Notes: generated from the sequence alone by a model not told the origin. Numbered from the stretch's first letter, positions 45,292 to 54,673 are shown. The stretch: DNA of 64,000 bases from Metabacillus niabensis (GCF_020524345.1 NZ_JAIVLH010000005.1:62001-126000), one strand, 5' to 3'. Numbers and translations are program-made.

Positions 45292-46107
45292 TTAAAAGAA
45301 GATTAAAAGTAACGTTCCCACGATGATACAATAATATGTAAAATAAACAAGTTTGCCGTTCTTCATAATTCCCATAAACCACTTCATCGCAAAATAAGTC
45401 ATCAATAGAGTTGAAATAAATGCCGCTAAATATGGAACGGCCAAGTCAGCTTTATTTGGTTCATGTAAAAAGTCAGTAAACCCAAGAACTACTCCACCGA
45501 GACTAACAGGGATATATAACATAAATGAAAAGCGAAGTGCAGTATCTTGTTTCATTCCAACAGAAATGGCTGAAATAATCGTTGCTCCTGAACGGCTTAT
45601 ACCAGGAGTTAAGGCTACTGCCTGCCCTAAACCAACAATGAATGCATCCTTAATGGAAAGGTCACTCTCGTCTTTAGTACCTTTCATATTACGAATTAAC
45701 CAACATGCAATTCCTGTTACAAATAACATGAGGGCAATTGTAGTCATGCTAACATTTTCCCCTATAAAGTCATTTAACAATATACCCAGAACTCCAGCAG
45801 GTATAGTGCCTATGATGATAAAGCAAATAAAGTGAAAATCGCTTTTATAACGGGAATTTTTCGTTTTTAAATAGGCAATGGAATTATTCATAAGCCTAAA
45901 GATATCTTTTCTGTAAATATAAAGAATCGCAAGTAATGAAGCAGTATTGGTTAATATAGCAAAAGTAAATCCTTGTTCACCTATCCCCAATAATTCACTT
46001 GCAATCATTACGTGACCACTTGATGACACAGGGATAGGCTCTGTAAATCCTTGCACTAGCCCAATAATGATCATTTTCAATGTATATAGAATATCTAATT
46101 CACCCAT
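45292..46107 (-). CDS. uppP: Undecaprenyl-diphosphate phosphatase
   Basis: This 271-residue polytopic membrane protein of the BacA/UppP family dephosphorylates undecaprenyl pyrophosphate to recycle the cell-wall lipid carrier and can give bacitracin tolerance. The signature is clear: GLVQGFTEPIPVSSSGHVMI at the N-terminus and TPGISRSGATI in the middle, with about eight helices. The usual Glu-Gly-Leu-Thr-Glu block reads QGFTE here, and the SSTGH motif reads SSSGH, so it is a somewhat divergent paralogue. GGAGGAAAAA precedes the ATG. Confidence 0.94.
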   Translation of the reverse strand: MGELDILYTLKMIIIGLVQGFTEPIPVSSSGHVMIASELLGIGEQGFTFAILTNTASLLAILYIYRKDIFRLMNNSIAYLKTKNSRYKSDFHFICFIIIGTIPAGVLGILLNDFIGENVSMTTIALMLFVTGIACWLIRNMKGTKDESDLSIKDAFIVGLGQAVALTPGISRSGATIISAISVGMKQDTALRFSFMLYIPVSLGGVVLGFTDFLHEPNKADLAVPYLAAFISTLLMTYFAMKWFMGIMKNGKLVYFTYYCIIVGTLLLIFF

Positions 46108-46284
46108 TTTTTCCTCCTCATTTATCTCTTTAATAATGTATCAAATTAGGATTATACCTTATTTGTGCTAATAATTTGTTTAATAAATCTTTACAATTAT
46201 GTGAAAGAGGAAAAAAATTCCTCTATTAGTTGAAAATTACCCTTTTTTGTGTAAGTATGTAACAATTATTTCTGATAATAAAAA

Positions 46285-46332
46285 AACTGGACCAAAATTG
46301 TTAATCTTATGTCCAACAATTTTGGTCCAGTT
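46285..46332 (-). terminator. Exceptionally strong hairpin terminator
   Basis: An 18-base perfect inverted repeat (AACTGGACCAAAATTGTT and its complement) has a 12-base loop. On the minus strand it is followed by seven T residues. It terminates the 54-aa gene at 46456-46620. Confidence 0.92.
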
Positions 46333-46455
46333 CAAGGTAAGTTTTTCATTGTTTAAATCATATAAACCAGATGCATGTTCATTTTGCATATCAGGCATCC
46401 TGCTAAAAAGTTGAGAGTGAACGATGAACTCATTCACTCTATAAAATAAATAAGA

Positions 46456-46620
46456 TTATTCAGGACGATTCGTATTAGTTGAATTATTTTCAATTGGATA
46501 ATTCTCTCCATAACCTTCAACATGACCGGCGTGCTCTTTAATATATGCTGATCCTGAACCAATTTCAGAATTTTGTAGGTTGTTTTTTTGATTTTTATTG
46601 TCTCTAGTTTGATTTGTCAA
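46456..46620 (-). CDS. Small hypothetical protein, 54 aa
   Basis: The TTG start is fixed by a perfect AGGAGGTGA site. The product is a hydrophilic Asn/Glu/Gly-rich peptide (NSEIGSGSAYIKEHAGHVEG, then YGENYPIENNSTNTNRPE), with no signal peptide or helix of note. Such low-complexity Asn-rich peptides occur among Bacillus spore proteins, but I recognise no family. It is followed by the strong hairpin terminator at 46285-46332. Confidence 0.75.
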   Translation of the reverse strand: MTNQTRDNKNQKNNLQNSEIGSGSAYIKEHAGHVEGYGENYPIENNSTNTNRPE

Positions 46621-46752
46621 AAATTTCACCTCCTAAACACATATTAGATTGCTTTGAAATGGTGAAATTATTCAAGGGAGATAGAAAAAGTCTTGTAGTA
46701 TGAATTTATTTTTTTAGATTGAAGGAAACATTCTAAAAATGTTGCGGAGACT

Positions 46753-47169
46753 TTACTTCACTTTCCTTAAGCTTTTGCCATTAAGAATGTCTTGCACACC
46801 TTCTTCACACACACCATATGTTCTCCAATAACAAGATTTACAAACTGTTTGAATATCTGAAGGGATGATACGCTTGTTTATGATAGCTTCAATTTCCTCC
46901 CAATTTAAAATCTGTCCAATTTTGAGTCCTAATTTCTCTAATACAGCCGCATCTCTTTCATAAATATGATCATCCTGACAATGGTATTTACCGTTGTTTG
47001 GATATTTGTCACACAAATGATCAGGACCTAAGATGAGTTGTACACTTGTCTTAGGCTTCTCTCTCAAAGTTTGATGCAAACGCGTCATATTTTCAATATA
47101 TTCTATAGAATATCCCATGCCCCGATAGCCCAATAGGCAAAAAATATGATGACCTCGTAGTTTATACAT
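46753..47169 (-). CDS. DUF1284 protein (predicted iron-sulfur protein)
   Basis: This 138-residue protein has the DUF1284 signature RGHHIFCLLGYRGMGYS at the start and further cysteines at GPDHLCDKY, YHCQDDH and VCKSCYWRTYGVCEEG. The four to six conserved Cys are thought to bind a metal or Fe-S cluster. The function is unknown. GAGGAGGAAAC precedes the ATG. Confidence 0.9.
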   Translation of the reverse strand: MYKLRGHHIFCLLGYRGMGYSIEYIENMTRLHQTLREKPKTSVQLILGPDHLCDKYPNNGKYHCQDDHIYERDAAVLEKLGLKIGQILNWEEIEAIINKRIIPSDIQTVCKSCYWRTYGVCEEGVQDILNGKSLRKVK

Positions 47170-47542
47170 TGTTTCCTCCTCAAACAGTTGTTAAGTTGTT
47201 AACTGATAAAACAAATAAGTTAACACATACCTGTATTTTATCATCTTACCTATAATAGCTGGGCATTTTTTTACTATTTACATTTGTAACTAAAGAAGAT
47301 AAGAAAAGGTATACACAATTGTAACTGTTAAATACTATTTAGATCATATAACCTTTTGGTATTGAAGTAAGGGAAAATGGTTTGTAATTAAGTAATTTGA
47401 CTATGTGGTGGATGTAACAAAATAAAAGGGAGAGAAATATAATAGAGTGGAAAGTAAAAAAGTATGTTTTGATTTATCATTTACTGATTGGGGTTTAATC
47501 TTTCAAAGGGACTATTTTTCTAATTTGGATATATATCATATA
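47170..47542. other. Intergenic region between DUF1284 and the Pho boxes
   Basis: This is 373 AT-rich bases with no supported gene or structured RNA. It includes the minus-strand DUF1284 promoter region and poly-T stretches. Confidence 0.5.
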
Positions 47543-47612
47543 TTTACATAGGGTTAACACCTGATTAATAAAATTTACAAAACCTTTACAATTGCTTAAT
47601 AGAGAATTTACA
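47543..47612 (+). promoter_or_regulatory. PhoP box array upstream of pstS
   Basis: Seven hexamers match TT(A/C/T)A(A/C/T)A: TTTACA 47543, TTAACA 47554, TTAATA 47565, TTTACA 47574, TTTACA 47585, TTAATA 47596 and TTTACA 47607. All steps are 11 bp except one of nine. PhoP of B. subtilis binds such 11-bp-spaced repeats, so pst expression under phosphate starvation is expected. Confidence 0.88.
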
Positions 47613-47684
47613 ATCTATGTTTATTCTTAACAATGGGTATTATATAGAAAGAAGTTGTCAGTAGATCACCTTGGAGGTTTAGAA

Positions 47685-48524
47685 ATGACATTTATGAGAA
47701 AGACAACATTTGGATTATTGATGTTATTCTTTGCTGCTGCATTAGTAGCATGCAATAACTCTGATAATGGAATAGAGTCAACCAATGAAGGTTCAGATAC
47801 AATTGCTATTTCAGGTTCGACATCCGTAGGACCATTGGCTGAAAAAATGGCAGAAAAATACAAAGAAAAATCGAATGTAAATATAGAAATTAATCAGATA
47901 GGTTCATCAGCAGGCATAACAAATGCTATAAACGGTGTATCTGAAATAGGTATGTCATCACGTGATTTGAAAGAGGAAGAAAAAGCACAAGGGCTGACTG
48001 AGACAATTATTGCTTATGATGGGATAGTGGTTGTCACCCATCCAAGCAATAAAGTTAAAGACCTTACATTGGATCAGGTGAAGGAAATCTTTACAGGTGA
48101 GATGACCAATTGGAAGGAACTTGGGGGAGATGACATGGAAATTGTCGTTGTTTCCAGAGAGGACGGATCAGGTTCCCGTGATGCATTTCAAGAAATAGTA
48201 GGGTATTCCTCAGGAGAATTAGTTAGAAGTTCTATTATTGCTTCCGGAAACGGTAATATAAAAACAACTGTGGCAACAAATAAGCATGCAGTTGGATTTA
48301 TTTCATTTGAATATATTGATTCAACGATTTCAACAGTAAAGATTAATGGAGTAGAAGCTACAGCCGAAAATGTTCTAAATCAAAAGTATATGTTATCACG
48401 TCCGTTTTTGTTTGTTCACAAGGATAATCAACTATCTAGTGGCGGACAACAGTTTATTGACTATATTCTTGGACCTGAAGGACAAGCGATTGCAGCAGAG
48501 TCAGGTGCAATACCGATAAAATAA
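47685..48524 (+). CDS. pstS: Phosphate ABC transporter, substrate-binding lipoprotein
   Basis: The 279-residue protein has a lipoprotein signal with Cys23 (LVACNNSD). The phosphate-binding domain carries ISGSTSVGPLAEKMAEKY, IGMSSRDLKEEE, VVVSREDGSGSRDAFQEI and FISFEYID. Ser and Thr of the first block, and Arg, Asp, Ser and Gly of the SREDGSGSRD block, contact phosphate. The ATG at 47685 follows TTGGAGG; the upstream in-frame TTG at 47655 lacks a site. It is the first gene of the pst operon behind the PhoP array. Confidence 0.96.
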   Translation: MTFMRKTTFGLLMLFFAAALVACNNSDNGIESTNEGSDTIAISGSTSVGPLAEKMAEKYKEKSNVNIEINQIGSSAGITNAINGVSEIGMSSRDLKEEEKAQGLTETIIAYDGIVVVTHPSNKVKDLTLDQVKEIFTGEMTNWKELGGDDMEIVVVSREDGSGSRDAFQEIVGYSSGELVRSSIIASGNGNIKTTVATNKHAVGFISFEYIDSTISTVKINGVEATAENVLNQKYMLSRPFLFVHKDNQLSSGGQQFIDYILGPEGQAIAAESGAIPIK

Positions 48525-48602
48525 CGTAACAATTCACTGATGTCAAATCGACATGTCAGACATAAAACATCGTGTGTTAGAGCAAACATGGAGGAATGAA
48601 GA

Positions 48603-49517
48603 ATGCCGCGACTACCTGTTGAGGACCAAGCAATAGATATTGGAAAATCAAATAAGAGGAAGTACTTTCTTGAGAAATTATCAGCAAAATTATTTCTTTT
48701 TTGTGCATTACTTTCAGTTATCAGCTTATTGGTCATTATAGGATTTGTTTTTTATAAAGGTTCACTACCATTTATCGCTGATGGATATAGTTTTTTTGAT
48801 TTTATCTTTGGGGTAGATTGGGTTCCAAGTGAAGATAAATTTGGAATATTACCAATGATTGTAGCATCTATATTTGCAACAATTGGATCCTTAATCATTG
48901 GAGTTCCGGTTGGTTTATTTACAGCCATCTTTTTATCAGAAATTGCACCCAAAAGTATAGCGAAGCTCATCTCACCAGCTGTTCAATTATTGGCCGGTAT
49001 CCCATCAGTTTTGTATGGAGTGTTCGGACTCGCAATCATCGTCCCATTTTTGCAAGATAATTTACACTTACCGAAGGGTCAAAGCTTATTTGCAGTTATT
49101 TTGGTATTAGCAATTATGATGTTACCTACAATTGTAACAGTTGCAGAAACAGCTATTCGCGCAGTGCCTAAAACGTATCGTGAGGGTTCATTGGCATTAG
49201 GTGCCTCTCAGATAGGAACAATTTTTAAGGTTGTTGTTCCTGCAGCGAAATCGGGTATTATGGCAGCAATTGTTTTAGGTTTAGGGAGAGCGATCGGAGA
49301 AACAATGGCAGTTATCCTAGTAGCTGGAAACAGTTTAATTATCCCGACAAGCTTAACTGACAGTGTACGTCCATTAACGACCAATATCGCTTTAGAAATG
49401 GGCTATGCATATGGGACACACCAGGAAATGTTATTTGCAACTGGTATCGTTTTATTCTCTTTTATCCTTTTATTAAATTTCGTTCTATCAAAAATCAGTG
49501 CGAAGGGTGGTCATTGA
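48603..49517 (+). CDS. pstC: Phosphate ABC transporter permease PstC
   Basis: This 304-residue membrane protein has six helices. The central blocks are GIPSVLYGVFGLAIIVPFL, then MLPTIVTVAETAIRAVPKTYREGSLALGAS and the ATPase-contact region, closing with IGETMAVILVAGNS. It forms the membrane channel with PstA. GGAGGAATG precedes the ATG. It ends two bases before the TTG of pstA. Confidence 0.96.
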   Translation: MPRLPVEDQAIDIGKSNKRKYFLEKLSAKLFLFCALLSVISLLVIIGFVFYKGSLPFIADGYSFFDFIFGVDWVPSEDKFGILPMIVASIFATIGSLIIGVPVGLFTAIFLSEIAPKSIAKLISPAVQLLAGIPSVLYGVFGLAIIVPFLQDNLHLPKGQSLFAVILVLAIMMLPTIVTVAETAIRAVPKTYREGSLALGASQIGTIFKVVVPAAKSGIMAAIVLGLGRAIGETMAVILVAGNSLIIPTSLTDSVRPLTTNIALEMGYAYGTHQEMLFATGIVLFSFILLLNFVLSKISAKGGH

Positions 49518-49518
49518 G

Positions 49519-50343
49519 TTGAGACAGGTAAAAGATAACGTATTGCGTGGACTACTCTGGTTTTCAGCGTTCTTAACTATTGCCATCCTTGTAACGATTG
49601 TTGGATATATATTTTATAAAGGGTATCGCTTAATTAGCATAGATTTTATCTTTGGGGATTATTCTCCAACAGGTCATGGCGGAATTTGGCCGATGATTAT
49701 TACAACAATATATACAATAGTGATCTCATTATTAATTGCTACCCCGGTAGGAATTTTAGCTGCGGTGTATTTGCAGGAATATGCAAAACAAGGTCGTTTA
49801 GTTAGGATAATCCGCTTCGCGACGGAAAGCTTAACAGGGATCCCATCAATCATTTATGGATTATTCGGTGCAGTGTTTTTTGTTACAACGTTAAAACTGG
49901 GAATGTCGATTATAGCTGCTTCTTTAACTCTAACAATTATCGTATTACCAGTTATTATCAGAACAACAGAAGAGTCATTAAAGACCGTACCAAAAACGTA
50001 TCGTGAAGGCTCTCTAGCTTTAGGAACAACAAAGCTGCAAACTTTATATAAGGTTATTTTACCGAGTGCGATGCCTGGAATATTATCAGGTATCATTCTC
50101 TCCATCGGGAGAATTGTTGGAGAATCTGCAGCAATCTTTTTAACTGCTGGGACGGTGGCTGCCATGCCGGACAGTATTTTCTCCTCAGCAAGGACATTAA
50201 CGGTCCATTCTTTTTTGGTTACACAGGAATCAGGTGACATTGAGCTTGCTGCTGCGGTTGGGATTGTCTTAATCGTCATCATATTGGTACTGAACCTTTC
50301 GGCGACGTTTATCTCCAAGAAATTAAATAAAGCTGACTATTAA
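49519..50343 (+). CDS. pstA: Phosphate ABC transporter permease PstA
   Basis: This 274-residue permease has six helices, with GIPSIIYGLFGAVFFVTTL and TEESLKTVPKTYREGSLALGTT parallel to PstC. The TTG at 49519 is preferred because GAAGGGTGG lies nine bases upstream. In-frame GTG codons at 49498 and 49507 would overlap pstC and have no proper site. It is coupled to pstC. Confidence 0.95.
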   Translation: MRQVKDNVLRGLLWFSAFLTIAILVTIVGYIFYKGYRLISIDFIFGDYSPTGHGGIWPMIITTIYTIVISLLIATPVGILAAVYLQEYAKQGRLVRIIRFATESLTGIPSIIYGLFGAVFFVTTLKLGMSIIAASLTLTIIVLPVIIRTTEESLKTVPKTYREGSLALGTTKLQTLYKVILPSAMPGILSGIILSIGRIVGESAAIFLTAGTVAAMPDSIFSSARTLTVHSFLVTQESGDIELAAAVGIVLIVIILVLNLSATFISKKLNKADY

Positions 50344-50358
50344 AAGAGGTGTATTGAC

Positions 50359-51177
50359 ATGGGTACAACAGAGATTGAACAAAGTAACAGGAAAGACCAA
50401 TCACAATTCAACCAGCAAACAAACGGCAATGTCAAAATCAGTGTAAGAGACTTAAATTTATTTTATGGGGATAAACAGGCACTTTATTCAGTTTCATTGG
50501 ATATTCAAGAAAAGGAAGTTACCGCTTTAATTGGACCTTCAGGATGTGGGAAATCGACTTTTCTACGAACATTAAATCGCATGAATGATCTTATAGACAG
50601 TGTGAAGATTAATGGTGACATTGTTATAGATAAAGAAAACATCTATCAATCAAATGACGTGATAAAATTAAGAACAAAAGTTGGAATGGTTTTCCAAAAG
50701 GCAAACCTGTTTCCAATGAGTATTTATGATAATGTCGCATATGGTCCAAGAATGCAGGGGATAAAAAATAAAAAAGTCTTAAATAACATTGTTGAAGAAA
50801 GCTTACGTGGTGCTGCAATTTGGGACGAAGTAAAAGATCGCCTGAAAACATCAGCACTCGGACTATCTGGTGGTCAACAGCAAAGGATCTGTATTGCACG
50901 TGCAATTGCGATGAAGCCGGAAATCATCTTAATGGATGAGCCTACATCAGCATTAGACCCAATTTCAACATTAAAAGTAGAAGAATTAATTGAACGCTTG
51001 AAAAAAGATTACACAATTGTTATTGTGACCCATAATATGCAGCAGGCAGCACGAGTATCAGACAAAACAGCCTTTTTCCTAAATGGGGAAATCATTGAAT
51101 TTGATTCAACAAACAATATTTTCTCAATGCCAACAGATAAGAGAACAGAAGATTATATAACTGGAAGATTTGGGTAA
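50359..51177 (+). CDS. pstB: Phosphate ABC transporter ATPase
   Basis: The 272-residue ABC ATPase has Walker [10 protein letters not shown], signature LSGGQQQR, Walker [14 protein letters not shown] and switch His in [13 protein letters not shown]. The PstB-type block [16 protein letters not shown] follows Walker A. It powers PstCA and also takes part in PhoU signalling. The first 25 residues are a polar extension. AAGAGGTG precedes the ATG. Confidence 0.97.
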   Translation: MGTTEIEQSNRKDQSQFNQQTNGNVKISVRDLNLFYGDKQALYSVSLDIQEKEVTALIGPSGCGKSTFLRTLNRMNDLIDSVKINGDIVIDKENIYQSNDVIKLRTKVGMVFQKANLFPMSIYDNVAYGPRMQGIKNKKVLNNIVEESLRGAAIWDEVKDRLKTSALGLSGGQQQRICIARAIAMKPEIILMDEPTSALDPISTLKVEELIERLKKDYTIVIVTHNMQQAARVSDKTAFFLNGEIIEFDSTNNIFSMPTDKRTEDYITGRFG

Positions 51178-51196
51178 GATTTTGGGGGAGTAGAAA

Positions 51197-51856
51197 ATGG
51201 TCGTTCGTGAGAGCTTTGATAATAATTTGCAGGAATTACAAGGCAAAATGTCAATGATGGCTAAGCTTTCAATCACTGCAATGGAGAAAGCATTTGAAGC
51301 CTTAAAAAAACAAGATGTGGAGATTGCATTAAAAGTAATTGATGAAGATACAGTAATCGATAACCTGGACACGGAAATCAACCAATTTGTAATATGGCTA
51401 ATGGTAAAAGAGCAACCAGTTGCCAGAGATTTACGAAGAATTATAGGTGCTTTAAAGATTACATCTGAAATTGAGCGAATTGCAGATTTTGCTGTAAATA
51501 TCGCAAAGTCCACCATAAAAATTGGTCAAACACACTCTTTAGTGAACATCACAAATCTTGATCAAATGAAAGATCTATCAATTACTATGCTTGAAAAGGC
51601 ATTACAATCATTTATTGAAGAAAATATGGTCCTGGCTAAAGAAGTTGGCGATTTGGATGATAAAGTTGATAAATATAGTGGTGAAACATACAAAGCAATC
51701 ACTAAGTATTTAAAAGAACATCCAGAAGAAACAGATCAATTAGTGCAATTACTTTTCATCAATCGATACCTGGAACGAACTGCAGATCACATAACGAATA
51801 TTGCAGAAAGTGCGGCTTATTTAATAAAAGGTCGTATATATGATTTTAATTCTTAA
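51197..51856 (+). CDS. phoU: Phosphate signalling protein PhoU
   Basis: The 219-residue all-helical protein contains two PhoU repeats with the metal-binding acidic pattern: DEDTVIDNLDTEINQF in the first and DLDDKVDKYSGETYK in the second. NRYLERTADHITNIAE also matches the family. It links Pst transport to control of phosphate genes. GGGGGAG precedes the ATG. B. subtilis pst lacks an adjacent phoU, so this operon is closer to that of other Bacillaceae. Confidence 0.95.
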   Translation: MVVRESFDNNLQELQGKMSMMAKLSITAMEKAFEALKKQDVEIALKVIDEDTVIDNLDTEINQFVIWLMVKEQPVARDLRRIIGALKITSEIERIADFAVNIAKSTIKIGQTHSLVNITNLDQMKDLSITMLEKALQSFIEENMVLAKEVGDLDDKVDKYSGETYKAITKYLKEHPEETDQLVQLLFINRYLERTADHITNIAESAAYLIKGRIYDFNS

Positions 51857-51860
51857 TATA

Positions 51861-51893
51861 AAAGGGTGAGCATTTGTGCTTGCCTTTTTTAAT
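51861..51893 (+). terminator. Terminator of the pst-phoU operon
   Basis: AAAGG..TGAGCA pairs imperfectly with TGCTTGCCTTT around a short loop, followed by six T residues. Confidence 0.65.
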
Positions 51894-51935
51894 TTTTATT
51901 GATAAATAAAAGTATATCTACTATAAGACATCTTA

Positions 51936-51967
51936 GGGAGTGAGGGTCAAGAGACGGTCTCACTCCT
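51936..51967. terminator. Hairpin between convergent pst-phoU and the DUF4179 gene
   Basis: GGAGTGAG pairs with CTCACTCC across a loop that itself contains GAGACGGTCTC. There is no clear T-tract. Confidence 0.5.
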
Positions 51968-52013
51968 GAAAAATACGATAAGTTCCTTCTGGATTCTCTC
52001 ATATGGGAATAGT

Positions 52014-53039
52014 TTATTTTAAGTCAATTGAGAGTGGTTGCATTTCTTCAACATTGAGAACCATTCCTGATCCTTTTGAATAATAGATTTGCGGTGTAAA
52101 TGTTAAAGAACGGGCATCAGGATGTATGGAGTAAATAGAAGCTTCACTTTTATGAAATGCCCCATCATCAAAACTTACTCCACCATTACTATTTACGTCA
52201 TATTTGTTTCCTAAGTTGTCCATTACATTACTCATTTCAATTGAAATAAAAGGTGATTCCTTTAAAATATCCTGATCAACAACAAATTCATATTGTAAGA
52301 CCGATGCCATTTTTGAATGCTCAAAAGATTTTAGGCTTAGAGTAATCCCGGGATACTCTTCTTTTTCGTTAAGCAACTGCGTACTTGTTTGTAGTTGGGT
52401 TAAGGAAAATTCAAATGACCAATCACCTTCGTATTGTTTAGTATCACTACTGTTTTCAAAGACTTTTGGCTGCCACTTAATGATAATTTCTTCAGGACTT
52501 TTTCCATCAAAATGTGGAGTGATTTTTTCGACACCTACATATGTTGTTTCATTCATTTTATCAATGTATCCTGTTCCACCTATTGCTTTAACATCCTGTA
52601 TATCTATAAAACCTTCTGATCTAGGTTGACTTCCAAGGTCCAACGTAGTCTGGATTGCATAAGTAATAATCACATTTGTTCCATCATAGACTGCATTTTC
52701 AATCATAATATCAATTCCATTACTAGACTCCACCTGATTAACTACTGTAGCTAAATCAACGTATTCATTGGGGAGAGTATCTTTTTTAAAGTGCTCCATA
52801 ATATTTTGTATAAAAGGAATATGTTTTGCTAATACAGGAACGCTTATGATACTGCCAGTAAAAACCGTAACTCCAATCAATGCTGCGGCGGTTAAAGTAT
52901 GTAGTAAAGTCCGTTTCTTTACCTTTTTTTTCTTCTTCAATACATGTTGTTTTATTTCTGTTTTCCTTTTTGTTGTTAATGCTCTTGGTTCAATATCATT
53001 AATATCAATATCAAGAAAGTCTTGTAAATCATTATTCAT
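52014..53039 (-). CDS. DUF4179 membrane protein, probable anti-sigma factor
   Basis: The 341-residue product has an N-terminal cytoplasmic part of about 45 residues ending in a Lys-rich run, one membrane helix (about 46-68, LLHTLTAAALIGVTVFTG) and an extracytoplasmic beta-rich domain with ENAVYDGTNVIITYAIQT. This is the DUF4179 layout, usually encoded next to ECF sigma factors as their membrane regulator. It overlaps the sigma gene by four bases (ATGA). No zinc-binding HxxxCxxC motif is present, so it would hold the sigma factor by a different interface. Confidence 0.88.
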   Translation of the reverse strand: MNNDLQDFLDIDINDIEPRALTTKRKTEIKQHVLKKKKKVKKRTLLHTLTAAALIGVTVFTGSIISVPVLAKHIPFIQNIMEHFKKDTLPNEYVDLATVVNQVESSNGIDIMIENAVYDGTNVIITYAIQTTLDLGSQPRSEGFIDIQDVKAIGGTGYIDKMNETTYVGVEKITPHFDGKSPEEIIIKWQPKVFENSSDTKQYEGDWSFEFSLTQLQTSTQLLNEKEEYPGITLSLKSFEHSKMASVLQYEFVVDQDILKESPFISIEMSNVMDNLGNKYDVNSNGGVSFDDGAFHKSEASIYSIHPDARSLTFTPQIYYSKGSGMVLNVEEMQPLSIDLK

Positions 53040-53599
53040 AAAAACCGCTCCTTCAGATGTTCGTTTTGTGCAAGTTTTTTCTTACCGCGATATAATCGAT
53101 TTTCTACTGCTGACACCGAAATTTTTAGAGATGCTGCAATTTCAGCACTTGTTAAATAAAGAAAATATTTCATCATAAAAATATCACGATCGATCTCTGG
53201 TAATGTACTGAGAACAAGGAGAAGCGTGTTGGTTTCTTCCTTTTTAATTATTTGCATTTGTACATCATCTAAATGGGGTTGTATATGAAGTTCCTCTTCA
53301 CTTTGTTCTCGATTTTGTATTTTCTTTATATGACGAAAACGGTCAATTGCTTTGTATTTTGTAAGCATCGCGATCCATTTCTTGAATTCCATACTTGTTC
53401 CTTTAAACGTATTTGCATTCTGCCAAACTGTTAAGAATACATCATTCACACATTCATCTACCGCATCACTGCTTACATTGTGTAAGATTTTGTAGCTTAT
53501 GGCATTTACAAGAGCTGAATATTCATCAATGATGTATTCGAGTGCCTTTTCATTTTGTTTTTGTAGTAGTTTAATAAAATTCACAGCATTACATGTCAT
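53036..53599 (-). CDS. ECF-type RNA polymerase sigma factor
   Basis: The 187-residue sigma-70-family factor has region 2 at about 10-90 (VDECVNDVFLTVWQNANTF, KKWIAMLTKYKAIDRFRHIKK) and region 4 at about 120-175 (LPEIDRDIFMMKYFLYLTSAEIAASLKISVSAVENRLYRGKKKL). It lacks regions 1 and 3. It is co-translated with the DUF4179 membrane protein and is probably released under envelope stress. AAGGAGAATC precedes the ATG. A perfect 16-base palindrome lies 82 bases upstream. Confidence 0.94.
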   Translation of the reverse strand: MTCNAVNFIKLLQKQNEKALEYIIDEYSALVNAISYKILHNVSSDAVDECVNDVFLTVWQNANTFKGTSMEFKKWIAMLTKYKAIDRFRHIKKIQNREQSEEELHIQPHLDDVQMQIIKKEETNTLLLVLSTLPEIDRDIFMMKYFLYLTSAEIAASLKISVSAVENRLYRGKKKLAQNEHLKERFL

Positions 53600-53680
53600 T
53601 ATTGATTCTCCTTATTTTATTGAAAAAGCTTTTTCACTATCTATATCGAATGAATGAATGAAAAACTCGCACTTTTTTAA

Positions 53681-53696
53681 TACTTTTTAAAAAGTA
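53681..53696. promoter_or_regulatory. Palindrome TACTTTTTAAAAAGTA upstream of the ECF sigma gene
   Basis: This is a perfect 16-base inverted repeat without a loop, in the intergenic region between the sigma gene and the YesL-like gene. It may be an operator; the low complexity makes chance possible. Confidence 0.35.
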
Positions 53697-53889
53697 TAAA
53701 TTTATTCTAGATAATAGTAAAAGATAACTAAGGCTTCTCTATTAGGGCAAGTGGAGTTTTTTATTTCATAATGTTTCAACTAATTAAGATAAAGATAAAT
53801 TAGGAGATTCATTTTTATTGACGAAAAAAAGAAAAATTAGTGATATAATAGAAAGAAAGAGCTTACAAAAAAGAAAGTAGGATGTATTT

Positions 53890-54582
53890 ATGACAAATGT
53901 AATGGGTGGTTTAAACCGTTTATTTGAATGGATTATGCGTTTATCTGTTATTAATATAATGTGGATTATATTTAATCTGCCTATTTGTTATTTAGCTATG
54001 TCACTTTTGTTTGCAGAAGATGAAGCCTCGGTCTTTTTATTGCTGGGAACGATTGCTGTATTAACTCCATTTATGTTTTTTCCGGCGACAACAGCCATGT
54101 TTGGTGTTGTGAGAAAATGGGTGATGGGAGAAGATGACGTCCCGCTAGTTAAATCATACTGGCGGTTTTACAAAGAAAACTATGTAAGAAGTTTAACTGG
54201 TGGTTTATTGCTCACTCTTTTTTGGGTGATTTGGACTGTTGACTTTTTCTTTTTTTCAAAAGTGAATGTCCTGGTTAGTGCATTCTTTTTAATCGGATTT
54301 TTATTTCTTTTCTTAATGACACTTTTCTTTTTCTCAAACACTGTACATGCAGAATTAAAGCTTTTAACAAGTATAAAGAATGCTTTCTTTCTTACAATGG
54401 TGTATCCATTGATTAATATGGTTGTATTGGTAATCAGTGGTGTGATTTTGTATATAAGTTTAGGTGTATTTACTTTCCTTGTTCCATTCTTCATGGGGAC
54501 ACTTATCACGTACGTAGGTTTTGCTGCATATTATCAAAAAATGGAGAAGATAAAAAATAAATCGGTCATCGAAACAAAATAA
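53890..54582 (+). CDS. YesL/DUF624 family membrane protein
   Basis: The 230-residue protein has five to six helices and the DUF624 blocks LSVINIMWIIFNLPICYLA, FPATTAMFGVVRKWVMGEDDVP and SYWRFYKENYVRSL. YesL relatives often accompany polysaccharide-use genes and lie next to ABC sugar importers; here it stands alone. The role is unknown. AGGATG precedes the ATG. Confidence 0.92.
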   Translation: MTNVMGGLNRLFEWIMRLSVINIMWIIFNLPICYLAMSLLFAEDEASVFLLLGTIAVLTPFMFFPATTAMFGVVRKWVMGEDDVPLVKSYWRFYKENYVRSLTGGLLLTLFWVIWTVDFFFFSKVNVLVSAFFLIGFLFLFLMTLFFFSNTVHAELKLLTSIKNAFFLTMVYPLINMVVLVISGVILYISLGVFTFLVPFFMGTLITYVGFAAYYQKMEKIKNKSVIETK

Positions 54583-54587
54583 AGTTC

Positions 54588-54626
54588 AAAAAAAGTACGT
54601 TCTAATGAAAAGAACGTACTTTTTTG
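54588..54626 (+). terminator. Terminator of the YesL-like gene
   Basis: AAAAAGTACGTTCT pairs with AGAACGTACTTTTT, a 14-base perfect stem, followed by T residues. Confidence 0.93.
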
Positions 54627-54673
54627 TTGAGCAGGAAAAAATGGCCTGGAATAATCAAAAATCTAAATAAGAA

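Noticed and set aside
46237-46437. 66-codon minus-strand frame
   Set aside because: It starts at a GTG without a ribosome site and runs through the 18-bp perfect hairpin terminator, so it is unlikely to be translated.
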